A stretch of 64,000 nucleotides of DNA from Apteryx mantelli (Eukaryota; Chordata; Aves; Apterygiformes; Apterygidae): the NCBI RefSeq assembly GCF_036417845.1, contig NC_089991.1, forward strand, positions 13,485,001 to 13,549,000, written 5' to 3'. The notes beneath the pieces were generated by a model, which had not been told where the DNA came from, did no database searches, and saw nothing but the letters and a program-made list of their open reading frames with translations. The translations under genes were made by a program, and so were the position numbers. Shown here one piece after another: positions 22,879-35,282 of the stretch. Every line of letters begins with the position of its first letter. Position 1 is the first letter of the stretch.

Positions 22879-25800
22879 GCTGTCCCTTTCAATCGATGTT
22901 TACATTGAACAAAGCTGCTTCTGTCTGTGAGTCCCCATGGTGTTGATGTCTCACTGCCACACATTAGTCTCCCTGCTTCTGACTGGTCGTTTTAGGGTGA
23001 GCCTAGGAGCCCTCCGTCCCCTCTCCCCGTCTCCTGCCCCCGTCTCCCCCACCCCGTGCTCCCATCGTGGAGTTGCAGCTGTGTTCACCATAACATTTTT
23101 GTCCGTAGTGTGTGATGATGAAATTGTTAATTGTGAATAGAATCAGGATTATAAACTAATTTTTAATAGAAGAAGAAAAAAAAGTATATACTTAAAAAAT
23201 GTATTTATGGCTCAGATGTACTGTAATTCAGATTTATTGTACCGCTTCCTTGATTTTTAACTATGCACTGTAATGAGGCACTTGCCACTGAGCAAATGGG
23301 GGGTCAGAGCAGAATCACAGAGCCAGCGTTCGCCCTTCGGTCGCGGAGGCGCCCGCCTCCCCCGCCAGCGAACCGGGGCGCTCTGCGGTTGGGTTGGGGT
23401 CTCCCACTTTGCTGCCAAGCCATTCTTCTCGCCCGCGTGGCTGGAGCCCCCGAGCCCTGGCCCAGATGCGGAGCTCAGCCCTGGGGCGCGAGAAGGTTGG
23501 AGGGGTCGGGAGCGGCCGGCCTGGCGCCCTTCGTGCCGTGCAGCGGTGCAGGTTGGTAGGCGTGAAGGAAAAGAGCGGTGGAAGGATGCAGCAGTAAAAC
23601 ACTACCAAAGCGGGCTCGTGGGCTCGATGCCCGCAAGCCGTCGCTGGCCCAGCGAGGCACCTGCCTTCGGGTCAGGAGAGAGAAGCCTGCAGGGAGTCGC
23701 CCCGGCAGCCTGAGCCCACGGCGAGCGCGGTCCTGCCTGGGCAGCCTGCTGGGACGGGCTGATCTTGCTGCGGGCAGAGGCACCTCTGCCCGCAGGGTCT
23801 GTGCAACGTAACTGGCTTCTCTCCAGTCCCTCCAGTGGCTGGGAAACCAGCTGGGGCAGAGCGGCTCGCTTGCAGCTCGCTTCCACCGCGTGCAGAGGAA
23901 CCGGGGCACGAAGATCCTTCTTTTCATCTCCGCCTGGCGGCAAGCCCAAAATCCACATATGCAGCAAGGGGGGAGGGGACACGGCAGCTAAGCTGAACAT
24001 CTCTGCCCCTTCCAACACGCTGCCCTTTCTCTGACTGGTATCTAAAAGCCATACACTTTCCCAGCACCGGGTTGGCAGCCAGAATCCTTCCCCCTACCCC
24101 CATCGACCCATCTTGGCCTGCTCTCTGCCGTCCTCTCTGTCTCCTCAGCCAAGGCTCATGTCTAGCAGTGTGAAGGAAGTGTCACAGCTTCGCAGTGTGT
24201 TCATGGCTCCTGGCTGGCCTGCCTGCTGGCTAGCACGAACCTGCTCTGCTTCTCGCCGGGGGCCGGCAAGGCCGCCCGGCAACGCTGGATTTAAGGCATG
24301 CTAAAGCAGCCTCCCCGTGAAATTTGCTTGCAAACCTGCCCTCCATCTCTGGGAGAGCTGGGAGGGGAGAGACCCCACCACTGGTTGGAAGAAACCCGAC
24401 CAAGAGCAGACCAGAGACACCATTTCCCAGAGGGATGAGGAAGTCTTGCTGACTCATCAAGCCATCTCCATAGTTTCCATTTGCTTTCCAGACACAGAGA
24501 CCACTAGGGATTCAGCCATCCTATGTAGATAGAATATTATAGCCTTAACTCTGCCAATAGATAGATTAGAGTCTTCTGGGGTCTCCCCTATACATGACTT
24601 AGGGTTTTTATTTTCATTTGCTTGGTGGGGATATTATTTCATCTTACAGGGAGAATGACCAAAGTCTCCGCAATTGCATGAGATTCAATTCCAAGAACCC
24701 AAATCCTGCTGATGTGGTCCTTTGCTCTATGGACTTATTTGCGCCACTTGCAGCATAAGCTAATCTTTAGCAGGAGAAAGAATACCAGAAGCAATGATAC
24801 CAGCACAATTATCTGGTTATTTCTCCCTTCTTTTGTGGAACCCATGGTTCTGAAAACGACCAGCTAGGTGGTGTAACGTCCCACAGACTTCTTGGTGATT
24901 TGAACTGCAGTTCCCAAATCTTATCACCAGTGATAAACACTGTCAGGGAATAGTCCTTGTGCCATTTCAGTCTCAGCCCAGAGTAGCAGCAAGGTTCGAC
25001 ATCACTCCTGTAAAGCAGCCACAGGCTCTCCCCCACTTCTCATCCCAACTTAGCATACACAAGTAACTCTGGCCGAGACTGAGCATCTGCTATTGGCAAT
25101 TGCCTCATTGTAGCTTTGCCTTTTTCTGTCCTAGTATTTCCTCACAACAATGATGTTTACATGTGATTGCTATAGAGCTTATGTAGAATGTATATAGCGA
25201 CACATTTAGGGTGGGTAGTACTGTCCTGTGCTGTGCTGATGTTTTTCAGAAAACGATCAATCAAAAAAAAAAAAGCTAAGTGGAATTCTTCCATCTCCTT
25301 GCTCAGTCCAAGGCCGGATCACAGCCCACGGAGCCGGGCTTGGTCCCAGATGGAGAATGCATCAAACGTGACGAACGTGAAAGGGTTGAATGCAGCAGCC
25401 GGGGGAGGCCTTTCCAGAGCCCGGAAGGAGCCTCCTCCTGTGTGAATCACTCAGTCGCTTCACAAGCATTGGTTTCCGTGTACCCAGATTTAAAATTTCA
25501 CACTGTTTTTCCGAGGCTGGACTTCCCGTGTCAGCCAGCAGCCAATGACCTTTGCAGAGCTTCTGCACATTGAGTAAGGGTCTCTTGAGGAGAAAGGAAG
25601 ATCTCGTAACGCACAGAGCCCATCAGTACTGCAGTTCTAGGATAGGAAGAGATGCAATAAGTGGTCTTCGTGTTGCCTGAAGCCTATAAATGGAAGGGGT
25701 AGGGTTTTTTCTTTTTTTTTTTTGAATTTGGATGGCTTATTTTCCCTCCTCCCTTGAGAAATTTCTCCTGGACTTTTGCAATATGCACAGAGGTGCAGGA

Positions 25801-27060
25801 AGTGCGCTCCCGTCTGCAGCAGGAGCTGGGTGGCGATGCAGCGGCCGCAACCTGTCCTTGCTGAATGTAAAAGCAGAGGGGCCGAGGCTTGCAGTCCCTG
25901 CTGGTCAGCTCCAAGGGCTGCCCGCGACTCTTAAGACTTGGTGAGTGTGGAGGATGTTTAACATGAGAAGCACAGGTGTGAATATCTACTAGGTTTAGAA
26001 TCACTCACGCAAGGTTTGTGGTGAAAGATAAGTTTCTATTTTATTTTTTTTTAATATAAAGGTTTCTTTAGCTCGCAGCGCTCTAGTCTGCAAAGGGGTG
26101 AGGCAGGAGGGTCTCGGCACAAGGTGCGGATGGGAGTTTCCTCCGTTAGCGGATTATGATCTTGTTTTGGATCCTACAGAGGACACAGGGGCAGGCACAT
26201 AACTCCCACCGCAAAGAGATGCCCCGAGCACTGCTCAGGGAGAGGAGACCCGCAGTGCCGGGGCAGCCAAAGGCACGCAGCACTTTGCGGGAGCCCGATC
26301 CTCGCCCGCCGGTGCCGGGGAGGGTGCCCGCGGCGAGGGGCACTGCCGCCAGAGGAGTAGCTTTAAGCGCCGCCGAGCCCGGCCCCGGCCGCAGAGGGGG
26401 AGCCCAGCGGCCCCGTCTCCCGCGCCCCGGCGGGGGCACGTGCTGAGGCCGCCGCAGCTCGCTGCACATGGGCCATGTGCTGCGGCACGAGCGGCCCCGG
26501 ACGGGGCTCCCCTGGCCTTCAACGGGGCGCAGCCCGCGCCTGCAAGGCCAGGGGGATGCTGCCAGGAAAAGGGGTCTCTCTCAGAGACAAGATGGGAGCA
26601 AAAGGGTATATTACGGTAGGCAATAAGTAAGGAGGAGATTTATTTTTTTAAAAATTCCCTAACTATAGAATGTCTCCTGATAGTTTCCTTGAAGTACTGT
26701 GGGGAAATGCTAAATGTGAAGAATTTAGTGGCAAAATGCCCATTCACTTTTTTGCACAGATTTGCCCCATGAAATCTCATTGTTTCAGGATGGGATATAC
26801 TTTTTTGGCTTGGAATCCAGTGGATTCCTGAGACTTCTTTGGAAAGGAGTAAATGTTTCTGAATGTCTGGGCTGAATGCAGAGGACAATCCAGGGTTTTA
26901 AGTTTGATGTTGCCCCAAAGAAAAGGTTTATCCCGATTCCTACCCAGCATAGCTTTCTGAGTTGTGCATCTTCCTTAAAGGACACGCAGCTCAGTCACTA
27001 GGTTACAGTTTGAGTGGCCGATTTCAGCACTGGTACATGCAAAGGAGCATTACAGACCAG

Positions 27061-27102
27061 CACTTTTTTTCTTTTTTTTTTGTACTCTTTTTTTTCTTTT
27101 TG
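27061..27102. repeat. PPARGC1B: T-rich homopolymer tract in 3' UTR
   Basis: Interrupted runs of T and C over about 40 bp, one of several in the distal UTR (also 25708-25722 and 27490-27503). Confidence 0.8.
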
Positions 27103-28098
27103 GAAGTACGCTGAATACTGAAACACATCATTATTTGTAGCTGAGCCTTGGAACCCTTTCTGTTCTAAGCATCTTAGTCCCTCCCTGACAATCTCAAGCA
27201 ATATAGAACCAAATAAAGCCTTCTGGTTTCCATTCCTCTTCCTTTATCAGTTCTGGAATCAGGAAAAAGCTTAGGAAGTCTGGTTGTAACACACCAGGTG
27301 GCACTGAAAGGGGCATTATTTATCAGAGAGCCAAACTGAGTTAAATACTAAGGGGGGGGAGGGAGTGTGTGTATGCATGTGAGAAAGAGAGAAAGATTAA
27401 ATTGATGCATTTCTTGAGAAAGGTGTAAGAATTTCACCTAAAAAGGGGCACATCTGCTTTGTTATTTATAATAAAAGCTAAATTCTTCCTTTTTTTTTTT
27501 TTTGAATAAAAGGACACTGCTATTAGGGGCCAATTCTGCCTCCCTTCCTCATGCTGAGTAAGTACTACTTAACTCTGTGATTTTCTATTTGCAGAGTAAG
27601 TAAAACTAGCAGAATTGATCCCTCTGTGATTAAGAATCAAGGTTTTAGTCTGATTTTTTTTAATTGGTAGCGGTTTTTTATATTTCACTTAATTTTTTTC
27701 CCCAGTTATGTTCCGTTGTGTCCTTATTTATGTAATATACTTTAACCTTAAAAGATGGCATGGATTCTTATGCCTTTCCTTTATTATTATTGTTATTATT
27801 TTTAAAAAGAGATTTATTTCTAGTGTGATTTAACTGTCTACCTTCTAAAACAAGAGAACGTTTTCTTGTATTTTTACATTGTCAGATTCTATAGTTTCAT
27901 AGATAATTTAACCAAATCGCTCAATGTATTATCTATATCTATCCAGTGGGTATAAAAGTTCTATTTTAAATTGTGTAAATACTTCAGAACTGGCTTCTTT
28001 TTTCAGACTCCCCCTGCCGTGGAGTTACTTGTTTACATCACAAAGACTGTAGAATCTCTACGCTCATGTACTGTAAATAGTGAAGTGATCTGCCTATA

Positions 28099-28104
28099 AA
28101 TAAA
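28099..28104 (+). terminator. PPARGC1B: Distal poly(A) signal AATAAA of PPARGC1B
   Basis: A canonical hexamer sits in the context cctataaataaac, near the end of the AT-rich UTR-like segment and just before the GC-rich sequence at 28.2 kb. It is the best candidate for the main cleavage site. The signals at 27214, 27470 and 27505 are possible alternatives. Confidence 0.5.
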
Positions 28105-28125
28105 CTATAACATATATACTATAAA

Positions 28126-31100
28126 GTGGAAAAAAACAAAGCAACAAGTCTGTGCTGACAGTACTTCAGTTTACTAGCGCACACTTAATTCGGGGAGGAG
28201 GTGTTCCGTGATTCACGAAGTGCTTTCTGCGGCCTCCCGGCTTGCAGCGGGAGCTGCCGGCGAGGACGGTGCGGGCACCGCCGGGTGCCACAGCCCCGGT
28301 CGGCAGGAGGGCAGCGCCGCGCGGGGCCGGGGACTGCGGAGCCTCCCCGGCTCGTCCCCTTCGGAGCCTCCGTCCTTCCTGCGCCACGCTCCGCAGCCGC
28401 ACCGCTTTCACGTGTGCAGTTGGAGTGCAGGAAAGCCCTGTATACTGCTGTTTTAAGTGCGACTTGTTTTGGTTAAATAGAAGTATTCACTGTTTTAAGC
28501 TAAGTGTGCAGGAAAAGCCTCGGTTTGATGTTCCGGGCTTTGGGAAGCCCATGTGAAATGAGCAGCTGGCCCTCCAAGAAGAAATCCCCTGGACGGTGCT
28601 CGCCTCCAACAGACACTGGCCACCCTGCGGGGCGACTGCTTTTCCTGCAGACATGGCACCGGCAGCAGGAGAGGCTCCCGGAGACTTCAGCGGGAATTGC
28701 TCCAGGCCTGGATGCTGGCTAACGGAAAGAGAATCAGCCTGTACTGTGAAACACCATACTTCTCCCTTTGCAGTAAATGCTAGCAACGTAAGTTCAGCAT
28801 CTAGCTTTATGTCGTGACTCAGGATTCATAATGATTGGGGTCAGCATGTGCTGAAGGAGCCTGAGGGAGGAGGGCAGGCAGTGCTGGAGCTCCTGGAATG
28901 TGTTTGAGTGGGAATAACAGGCTGTAACAGAGCAAGGGCTGGATCAGAAGAAAAAATTGAAACTACATGGAAAAGTCCCCAGGTGATGATAACCATATGG
29001 CTTAAGAGCACCAGTCTTTGAAGGTATTTATATAGTCCCCGACACGACACCAGAAGAAGGGTCTCTGGGGACCCATCTTGCTGTCAGCGAGAGACGGCCA
29101 AGATGAGCTAACACCCATTTTCCGGCGTATCGCGTCCTCGGTAGTCGTATAAACAGAGAGTCCAGACTCTTGGCAGAAATGTTACTTAAAGCACCTACAG
29201 TCAACAAGTGCTGTTCAGTTGTGTGCCAGCACAGCCAGGAAGCTGAAGCAAACACCTGTCCCCAGCTGTGCCCGGGATGACTCTCGAGGTCAGTGGCATT
29301 GCACTGAATTTATCCAGAATTTATTCAGTGATGCCACCAGGTGGGAGTGCCTCGGTAGCCCTAATTGAGGAGCTCTGTAATATGCTGAGCTGTCCCTGCC
29401 ATTTTATTCTGCTGATTTATACGAACTTAGCCAGCCCTCCTAGAAGAGTAGCTTTCAGATAACAGATCCAGAGAGCACGGGGCCGTCCCAGCGGTCCAAG
29501 ACCTGCCGGCGCCTTGAGGCAAGGCTGGCAGTGGGCTCTGCTGGGTGTGTGGGTAGTAGGTGATGGATCTTCCGTGCAGCCCAGCCTGCAGGAGACCCCA
29601 GCTCGGGAGTCCCCCGCCCACCGACAACCCTTCTGCATCTCTTGTCCAAAAGCCACAAGTCAAAACTCTCCTCCAAACCCAAAGCTGTTGCCCTTTTCCC
29701 TGGGATTGAGGCACCACGAATGGAGCATGGATGGGAAGCCAATCTCCCTGCCATTTTCTGGTCTGGAGACCAAAAAAGGGCTTTAGGGCCACCAAAGAAA
29801 TGTTTTTCTAAGATTTGGCAGGGTGCAGTTACATTGCCAGTGGCACGACAGATTAAAACATGACATTGCAAGGACGAAATCCAGGAACTCAGCAACAGAC
29901 GCAGCTGGATGCTCAGCGCCGTGTTGGAGGCCACGCAGGCAGGAGGAGATGGGAGCGAGGCCACGGGAGCGAGGGCTGGCGGAGGCCAGGGCCATCCCAC
30001 AGGAAGAGGTGTGCTGGCCCAGCAGCACGGCGCAGGTGGGTGCGTGGGGGGAAAGGGGGCTGTGGTGAAGGTCGGAGTGGCAGCTAAGGATGGTCCTTTC
30101 TGGTGTGACCCAAATCACTAGACATTTCATTCCCAGGCAGCTTCACGGAAAACAAAGGACTTGCCATTTCTTGACTGTTATCTGTCCATCTCATAAGCAG
30201 ATCTAAAGCCTGAAAAGGAGTTGTTTATGAATACTTCACTAAATCAATCTGGCAGATCAATTAATCCCAACAATTACTTCCATCAATTTCAGGGAAAAAA
30301 AAGAAAAAAAAGACAGACAGTTCTTCATGTTGGCATAAATTTCTCTCTGGTAAAACGGCTTCCTCTCACCCACCCGGCCGCTGCTTTTGTTGCAGCTTGT
30401 ATGCCTCCTCTCCCCCTTTATCTGCCCGCCGGAGGAACAGAGACTGCCTTCTCTCTTGCTCCAGGGAAACAATGCATTCCTATTACTGGAGGAGAAAAGA
30501 AGTCAATAACCGGCTTTTGTGAACAGGGACAACTTTTGCTGCCGACCTTGGCTGGCTGGCATCTCCAGCGCTGGGTGCCCCTGCTCTGGCACCAGCCGCA
30601 AAGGCTCCCTGCCAGGCGAGGAGAGCCAGCTCCCGGCCCAGCCAGGCGGGCAGCGGCAGAGCCCACGCCTGCCAGGCTTGGCCGGGCCGGCTGGCACTGT
30701 GGCTGTCCCATACTCCACCGCCTTGGTGGGATATACTCTGCCCCATCCTGCAGAAAGCTCTGTAAGTGAATGGAGGCAGGCAGGACAGACTAACTGGGGC
30801 ACCGCAAAGGAATGCCTGGAAACCCCAAGCTGGGGCGAGCAAACAGCTCGTGCACCCAAATACTCGCTCATGGAGTGAAGGGTCTACAGGCAGGTTGTGG
30901 CTCTTTTGGGGAGATGCCCTTGGTCTAAGAAGGAACGTCTTTAGCATCTTTTAAATGTTTGACCTTAAACAGTGTCCAGCAAGCAGCTCCTCCCTCGTAG
31001 AGCTTTGTCTGTTCTGATTTAGAGCCCAAGAAGGGAATGTCCGATGTAGCTTAACAAACCTGTGTTTTGAAGATGATTTTGGTGTTGCCTTGTTGAAGAA

Positions 31101-33279
31101 GTCAGATTTGCTGGGGTGGATTCAGAACTGCCCAAGGGAAAGTGTGAATGAATGCAGGGGCTAGGAGCAAAGTGTTCCCACCCGGAGGGGAGGATGCAGA
31201 GCAGCATTAGGACAGAGGGAAAGGAGAAACTATCGCTGAGAGGAGGCTAAAGAGAGTAGCCCCTTTAGCCTAACAATAGGAAGGCTGAGAGGGAACAAAT
31301 ATCACTGAAGCTGAAGGACAGCACTGTCATAGTCACAACTGGGCGGAAGCCAGCCGCAGACACAGCTAGGCTGGACATTAGGAGACGCTGCTAGCCAGTA
31401 AAGCTGTGAAGTGGGAGCTTCCCAGTAGGATCACAGGCAAGACATCTAAGGAACTTCAAAATAGAGCTCTTTGGGCTTACACAAAAGATAGCATGCAGTG
31501 AGAGCAAGGGTGGACTTGGTAACCCAAGAGGTCTCTGCTAGGCCTGTGTTCCCATCATTACTTCCAGAGATTCTTCTTTAGAGAATAAGGATGAGTTAGC
31601 CTGTGTTGCACAGTAACACCTCTGCTCCACTATGTGAATGGCTTTCTTTAAAGACACCTGAGCTGGTTCAGATATGCACTTGGATGTCTCATTCTCCAAA
31701 TCAGATTTTCCAGAAAAAAAAATTACAGTGTTTTCACTCTTGTATGGTCTCTGTCTCAGCCAGCTCCTGTCCTTCTCTGACAGGCTCTCCCATCTCTCTT
31801 CACCAGGCTGCTCTGCTAAAGAAACAGCTTCTGAGGGCCGGTATTGTGCATGCACTAAAAGTTACTCTTGTCTCAAAATTATTTTCAGCCGTAAGTCCAG
31901 GGTGCTGCTAAATCTCACTGCTGCTACTTGGGATTTAATTCACTGTTCGTCTCTGAGAAGCTGTCCCGGGCTGGCCTTTTAGTTTCAATTTATATCAGTG
32001 CCTCAGGCGTAGACATCCAATATCTAATCCTTCCTTCAGCCTTGTCAGGCAAACTGCTATCTCTGTGCTGGCGAATACACGAGGACTCCTTTGGCAGGAA
32101 AGCACAGCCTTGTGCTATAATCAGACTTCAGGAATTCCTTGTTTTTCAGACATTGATTTTAGCTTCTGTGTGACACAAGTTCCAGTCAGGGAGGGCTCTG
32201 GAGGCCTCGGCTATTTGGTATATGCCCAGACCAGAGAGGCGTCACTTAGAATAACGTATGCATTTGCCTGCTCTCAGCATACCTCAGTCCCTGCTTGCTG
32301 TCTAGGTCTAACAGGTGTCTTTGCAGGGACAAATGGCTAAAAGGTTTGGTTTCTTTGCTTTTTGCCAGCTCTGTGGACCTCTCTGTCTGTGCAGCTATAC
32401 TGATCTCTGTCCTCAGCAACTGCCTCGCATGCCTAGAAGTGATTCCTCACAGCTTTCACTGCTATTTACCGCTCCCTTCGAAGCTTTGCTTCTCCCTCCA
32501 TAAGACACTTGCAGCTTCTGCCTTCCGTGTTTGCTGTGCTGCTTTAAATGCCAGTGGGGAATTTTCTCTAGCTGCAGCTAGTTTTGCGTCCTGCAACCTG
32601 TGTTCCCTCTTTTTCTCTCCCCCAGTTCTTGGCTGGATACATTTTAATTTTTCATTCACAGTCTCTACATCCAAGTACCTTTTCAAACTCAGACTTGGAT
32701 CCCTTGTGTTTCTCAGCAATCTCCTGCAGGTAAGAAGATAACTTCCTCTTGCCACCTGCTTTTCTAGCACTAATCCTACTCCTCAAAGACCTACCACATT
32801 GCTGAGTCTGAGTGAGGATTTCTACCTCCTTATGTTTGCATGGTCTTGCTGCCTGCATTACATAGTGAGCTACAGTCAGGATTGGCTGAATAGGTCCTTT
32901 AACTACCGCTACAACAGGAGGGAAGTTGACCCAACTGTTGTGCCAGGTCAGTTATGAACAAATGGGCCAACTAGTATCTGCAGAGACCTTGGTTCATGTG
33001 ACATTCAGCACCCCTATATGACTGCACTTACAAACCCTGCTCAGCCCCTGTTAACCAGAGAAAGCCCAGAATGGAGCTGCTAATGATGCTACCTGCAAGC
33101 CTGTTGTTCAGGGGTGCAATGCCCCACAGGACCCAGCTTGGCACCATTTCAGCAGGCAGCTGCAGCTGGTAAGGTGCTTTAGCCAGTCGCTGACTTTCAG
33201 GAAGCATCTTGCTCCATCTGCAGAAGTGGTGGGGCTCTCCACTTCTCCCCTTTTCTAAGCATCTCTGCTTCTTTTTCAG
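28126..33279. other. Intergenic region between PPARGC1B and TRIM relics
   Basis: No gene was recognised here. A CpG-rich patch at 28.2-28.4 kb lies immediately after the inferred PPARGC1B 3' end. Open frames such as 30221-30769 lack recognisable domains or splice context. The only repeat traced is the CR1-like fragment near 31.4-31.55 kb. Confidence 0.6.
31360..31553 (+). mobile_element. Degraded CR1-like 3' end
   Basis: Two blocks resemble the sense strand of CR1 3' regions: ggctggacattaggagacg near 31370, and gtggacttggtaacccaaga followed by ggtctctg near 31510-31535. The intervening sequence is heavily diverged. The limits are approximate and the call rests on remembered consensus blocks only. 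Confidence 0.35.
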
Positions 33280-33435
33280 TTTGACATCTACAAGGACCCC
33301 ACATCTTTGAGCCGTGGCCACAAGTTGTGCCAAGAGCACATCGAGGAGGGGGTTGGTTTCTGCCAGCAGAAGTGCGGGGATATGCATCCCTGCCAGCAGA
33401 ACCCCGGGTGCATGTCGCACCATGCTGACTCCTAG
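33280..33435 (+). pseudogene. TRIM relic A: decayed RING finger
   Basis: Fifty-one open codons begin FDIYKDPTSLSRGHKLCQEH and end in TAG. They align with the RING of the intact TRIM at 45823, which reads CLYRNPVSLSCGHSFCKECI at residues 24-43. The central loop and GH pair are kept, but two zinc-binding Cys are replaced (SLSC to SLSR, KEC to QEH). The first C-x2-C pair lies upstream in another frame (near tgcttctttttcag), implying a frameshift. No B-box block follows. RING-type E3 ligases need these ligands, so this copy cannot fold as a normal RING and is called a pseudogene fragment. Confidence 0.6.
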
Positions 33436-34456
33436 CCCCGGTCCCAGAGGGCAGAAGGACAAGTCAACGCCAAAGCAGGAGGATGGGATCGCCTGCTCTC
33501 TCTGCCTGACGCATCTTCATCCTACTGCGTCAATCTTCTGAGCGTATCTGAAGAAGCATACCACCAACACTTCCCATGTAGGCTGCCTCTCAGCAGATCC
33601 TAGCTGCTCCCAGAGAAAAGGAAGCTTTCATTTTCCTTTCCCAATGACCAAGAGGTGCTGTATGGTTTGTGCTAGGACAACCCAATTGTGCTATTTTGCT
33701 GACTAGCCCAAAGGCCACCACCTCGCTCCTCTGGGAGTCTGGAGTAGAGACCTCCAAAAGCTAGAGTGAAAATATTGCCCAGCCGGCTGTGTACTCTGCT
33801 GCAGAGGCTGGTTTGCAAAAGGGCAGCCCCTTGGATAGCCTCAGGGGAGGGGTACAGCATCGCCGCTCATGCTGCTGGCACTGTCAACCAAATCCCTTCA
33901 ACACTTCTGCAGTCGCACTTTTGCCTCTGTGAGCAAGCGGCTGCTAAGCAGAGGTTGACCACCGAAGAAACTGCAGATGGCTGGAGAGGGCAGGGGGACA
34001 TCACTGATGCACGGGGCAGGGCTGATGTCTGGCTCAGCTCTGCTCGCTCATGCCCCCTGCACTGCAAACATATCTGAAGATTTTAGAGATGCTGAAAGAA
34101 GCAGCTCTGAAACGATGTGTGCAAAAAAATAATAATAAAATGAAGAGGCTTCATTGCAACCTTTGCAAGGGGGAGAGGAAAGGGTGGAGGTGTTAACTGA
34201 GATTTCAACTGGAAATATTTCTTTGGGTCTTTTATGGCCAAGAAAAAAAAATCAATTTTCAGCCAAAAACTCCAGGTTTTGTTTTTCAGCGTCAATTCTG
34301 ATCTCAAGTAGGTGTTCTCATTTTTAAAAGTCCCAGACACAAAAAAAATATTCCTCCCTTTGATTTCCATGTCACAATACTAGCATTAGTAATAGTTACA
34401 GCCCTGAACTCTGGACTTGTCTCTTTGTTCTGCTTGTTTTGGGAACAGTTTTTAAG

Positions 34457-34679
34457 ACCCAAGAAAATGAGCTGAGAAGCTTTGAAGAATCACTCCAAAG
34501 AGCTCCATTGTCAGCTGGGCCACACAAAGGAGCAGATCTTGGAGGGCATCAAATTCATAGAGGATGAGCCGTTTCCCATGATTTTCAAAATAAAGCAGCT
34601 AATGGGGCAGAGAAGAGTGCTGAGATTTACACTGCTTGTAGGAACAGCAGATGCTTTGGCGACAGCAAAGTTTCTCAAG
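34457..34679 (+). pseudogene. TRIM relic A: coiled-coil exon (exon-3 homologue)
   Basis: The acceptor tttttaag and donor ctcaag|gtaac match the borders of exon 3 of the intact TRIM, which starts ACC and ends in FLFLK. The inner part encodes TKEQILEGIKFIEDEP and FKIKQLMGQRR. These align with QKEQQILSDIQYIEKKQ and TKLKKKMEQKR of the intact gene. The exon is 223 nt against 234, and the first 25-33 nt are in a different frame from the rest, so it carries a frameshift. It lies 1.0 kb after the RING relic, so the two probably belong to one dead copy. Confidence 0.6.
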
Positions 34680-34870
34680 GTAACTGGTGGCTTTCATTGA
34701 TTAGCATGACACAAAGCCATGGGCTGCCTTCTGTATCACAATAGCACTTTAAAAAAATTTCTTTTAAAGCAACTGCAGACAAATGAGTTCTCCCTCAAAA
34801 AAATTTTTTATGCTTTCAAATGTTTATATATCAGTTTTACAAAACTCTGAAGATTTCTTCTTAAAAGACA

Positions 34871-35282
34871 TGTGACCGCAAGGTGGGAAAGGGAGGGTCA
34901 GATACAGGTGTAGAAGGACACTCAAGGTCCTTGAGGCATTAAACAGAGTAGATTTAATGAAGGACTTGCACCCCAAACTGCACCAGGAGCCCTGGGAGCC
35001 ACACGGAGGGGTCGCTGATGGGAGGCTGCTGGACGCACAGGTTGGACACCCAGACAGGACTCGCTATGGGTATCTTAAGGGCCCCTTTTATCTCGATCAT
35101 GCTAAGCGTGGGTAGCTACTGGCTGAGGAGCAGCTAGACGTTGTTGACAAAACGGAATAGGCATGTCCGGCCCTGATGGGTTTCGGTCAAGGTGTAGTGA
35201 GCACACTCCAGGGCTGCTATCACGTACTCTGCCAGTCACCCGACTCCTCACCAGATCTCCCGCAGGTGTTCTTGCTACAACA
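34871..35282 (-). mobile_element. Probable solo LTR of an endogenous retrovirus
   Basis: Read on the minus strand the segment starts TGTTGTAGCAAG and ends near ...GTCACA. It contains a TATA-like gataaaagg about 200 nt in, followed by aagtccttcattaaat, a possible R-region poly(A) signal, and a U5-like tail. This is the U3-R-U5 order of an LTR of about 410 bp. No gag, pol or env sequence flanks it. A clear target-site duplication was not found; taaaaga occurs near both ends but not at the exact borders. It lies just after TRIM relic A. Confidence 0.5.

Larger units (their letters stand above)
22732..28125 (+). other. PPARGC1B: PPARGC1B 3' UTR (probable extent)
   Basis: No coding exon is seen after the stop codon. 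The sequence has typical 3' UTR texture: AU-rich tracts, homopolymer T runs and several AATAAA signals (27214, 27470, 27505, 28099). The last one is followed by an AT-rich tail, after which base composition changes abruptly at about 28.2 kb. A UTR of about 5.4 kb is consistent with the long mammalian PPARGC1B 3' UTR. GC-rich, CpG-containing patches at 23.33-23.95 kb and 26.22-26.54 kb are unusual for a UTR. The end point is inferred. Confidence 0.6.

Noticed and set aside
30221-30769. Open frame of 182 codons
   Set aside because: No recognisable domain, and it is compositionally mixed. Splice or promoter support is absent.
33028-33462. Minus-strand open frame of 144 codons
   Set aside because: It lies antisense to the RING relic, whose plus-strand translation matches the RING of the intact TRIM.
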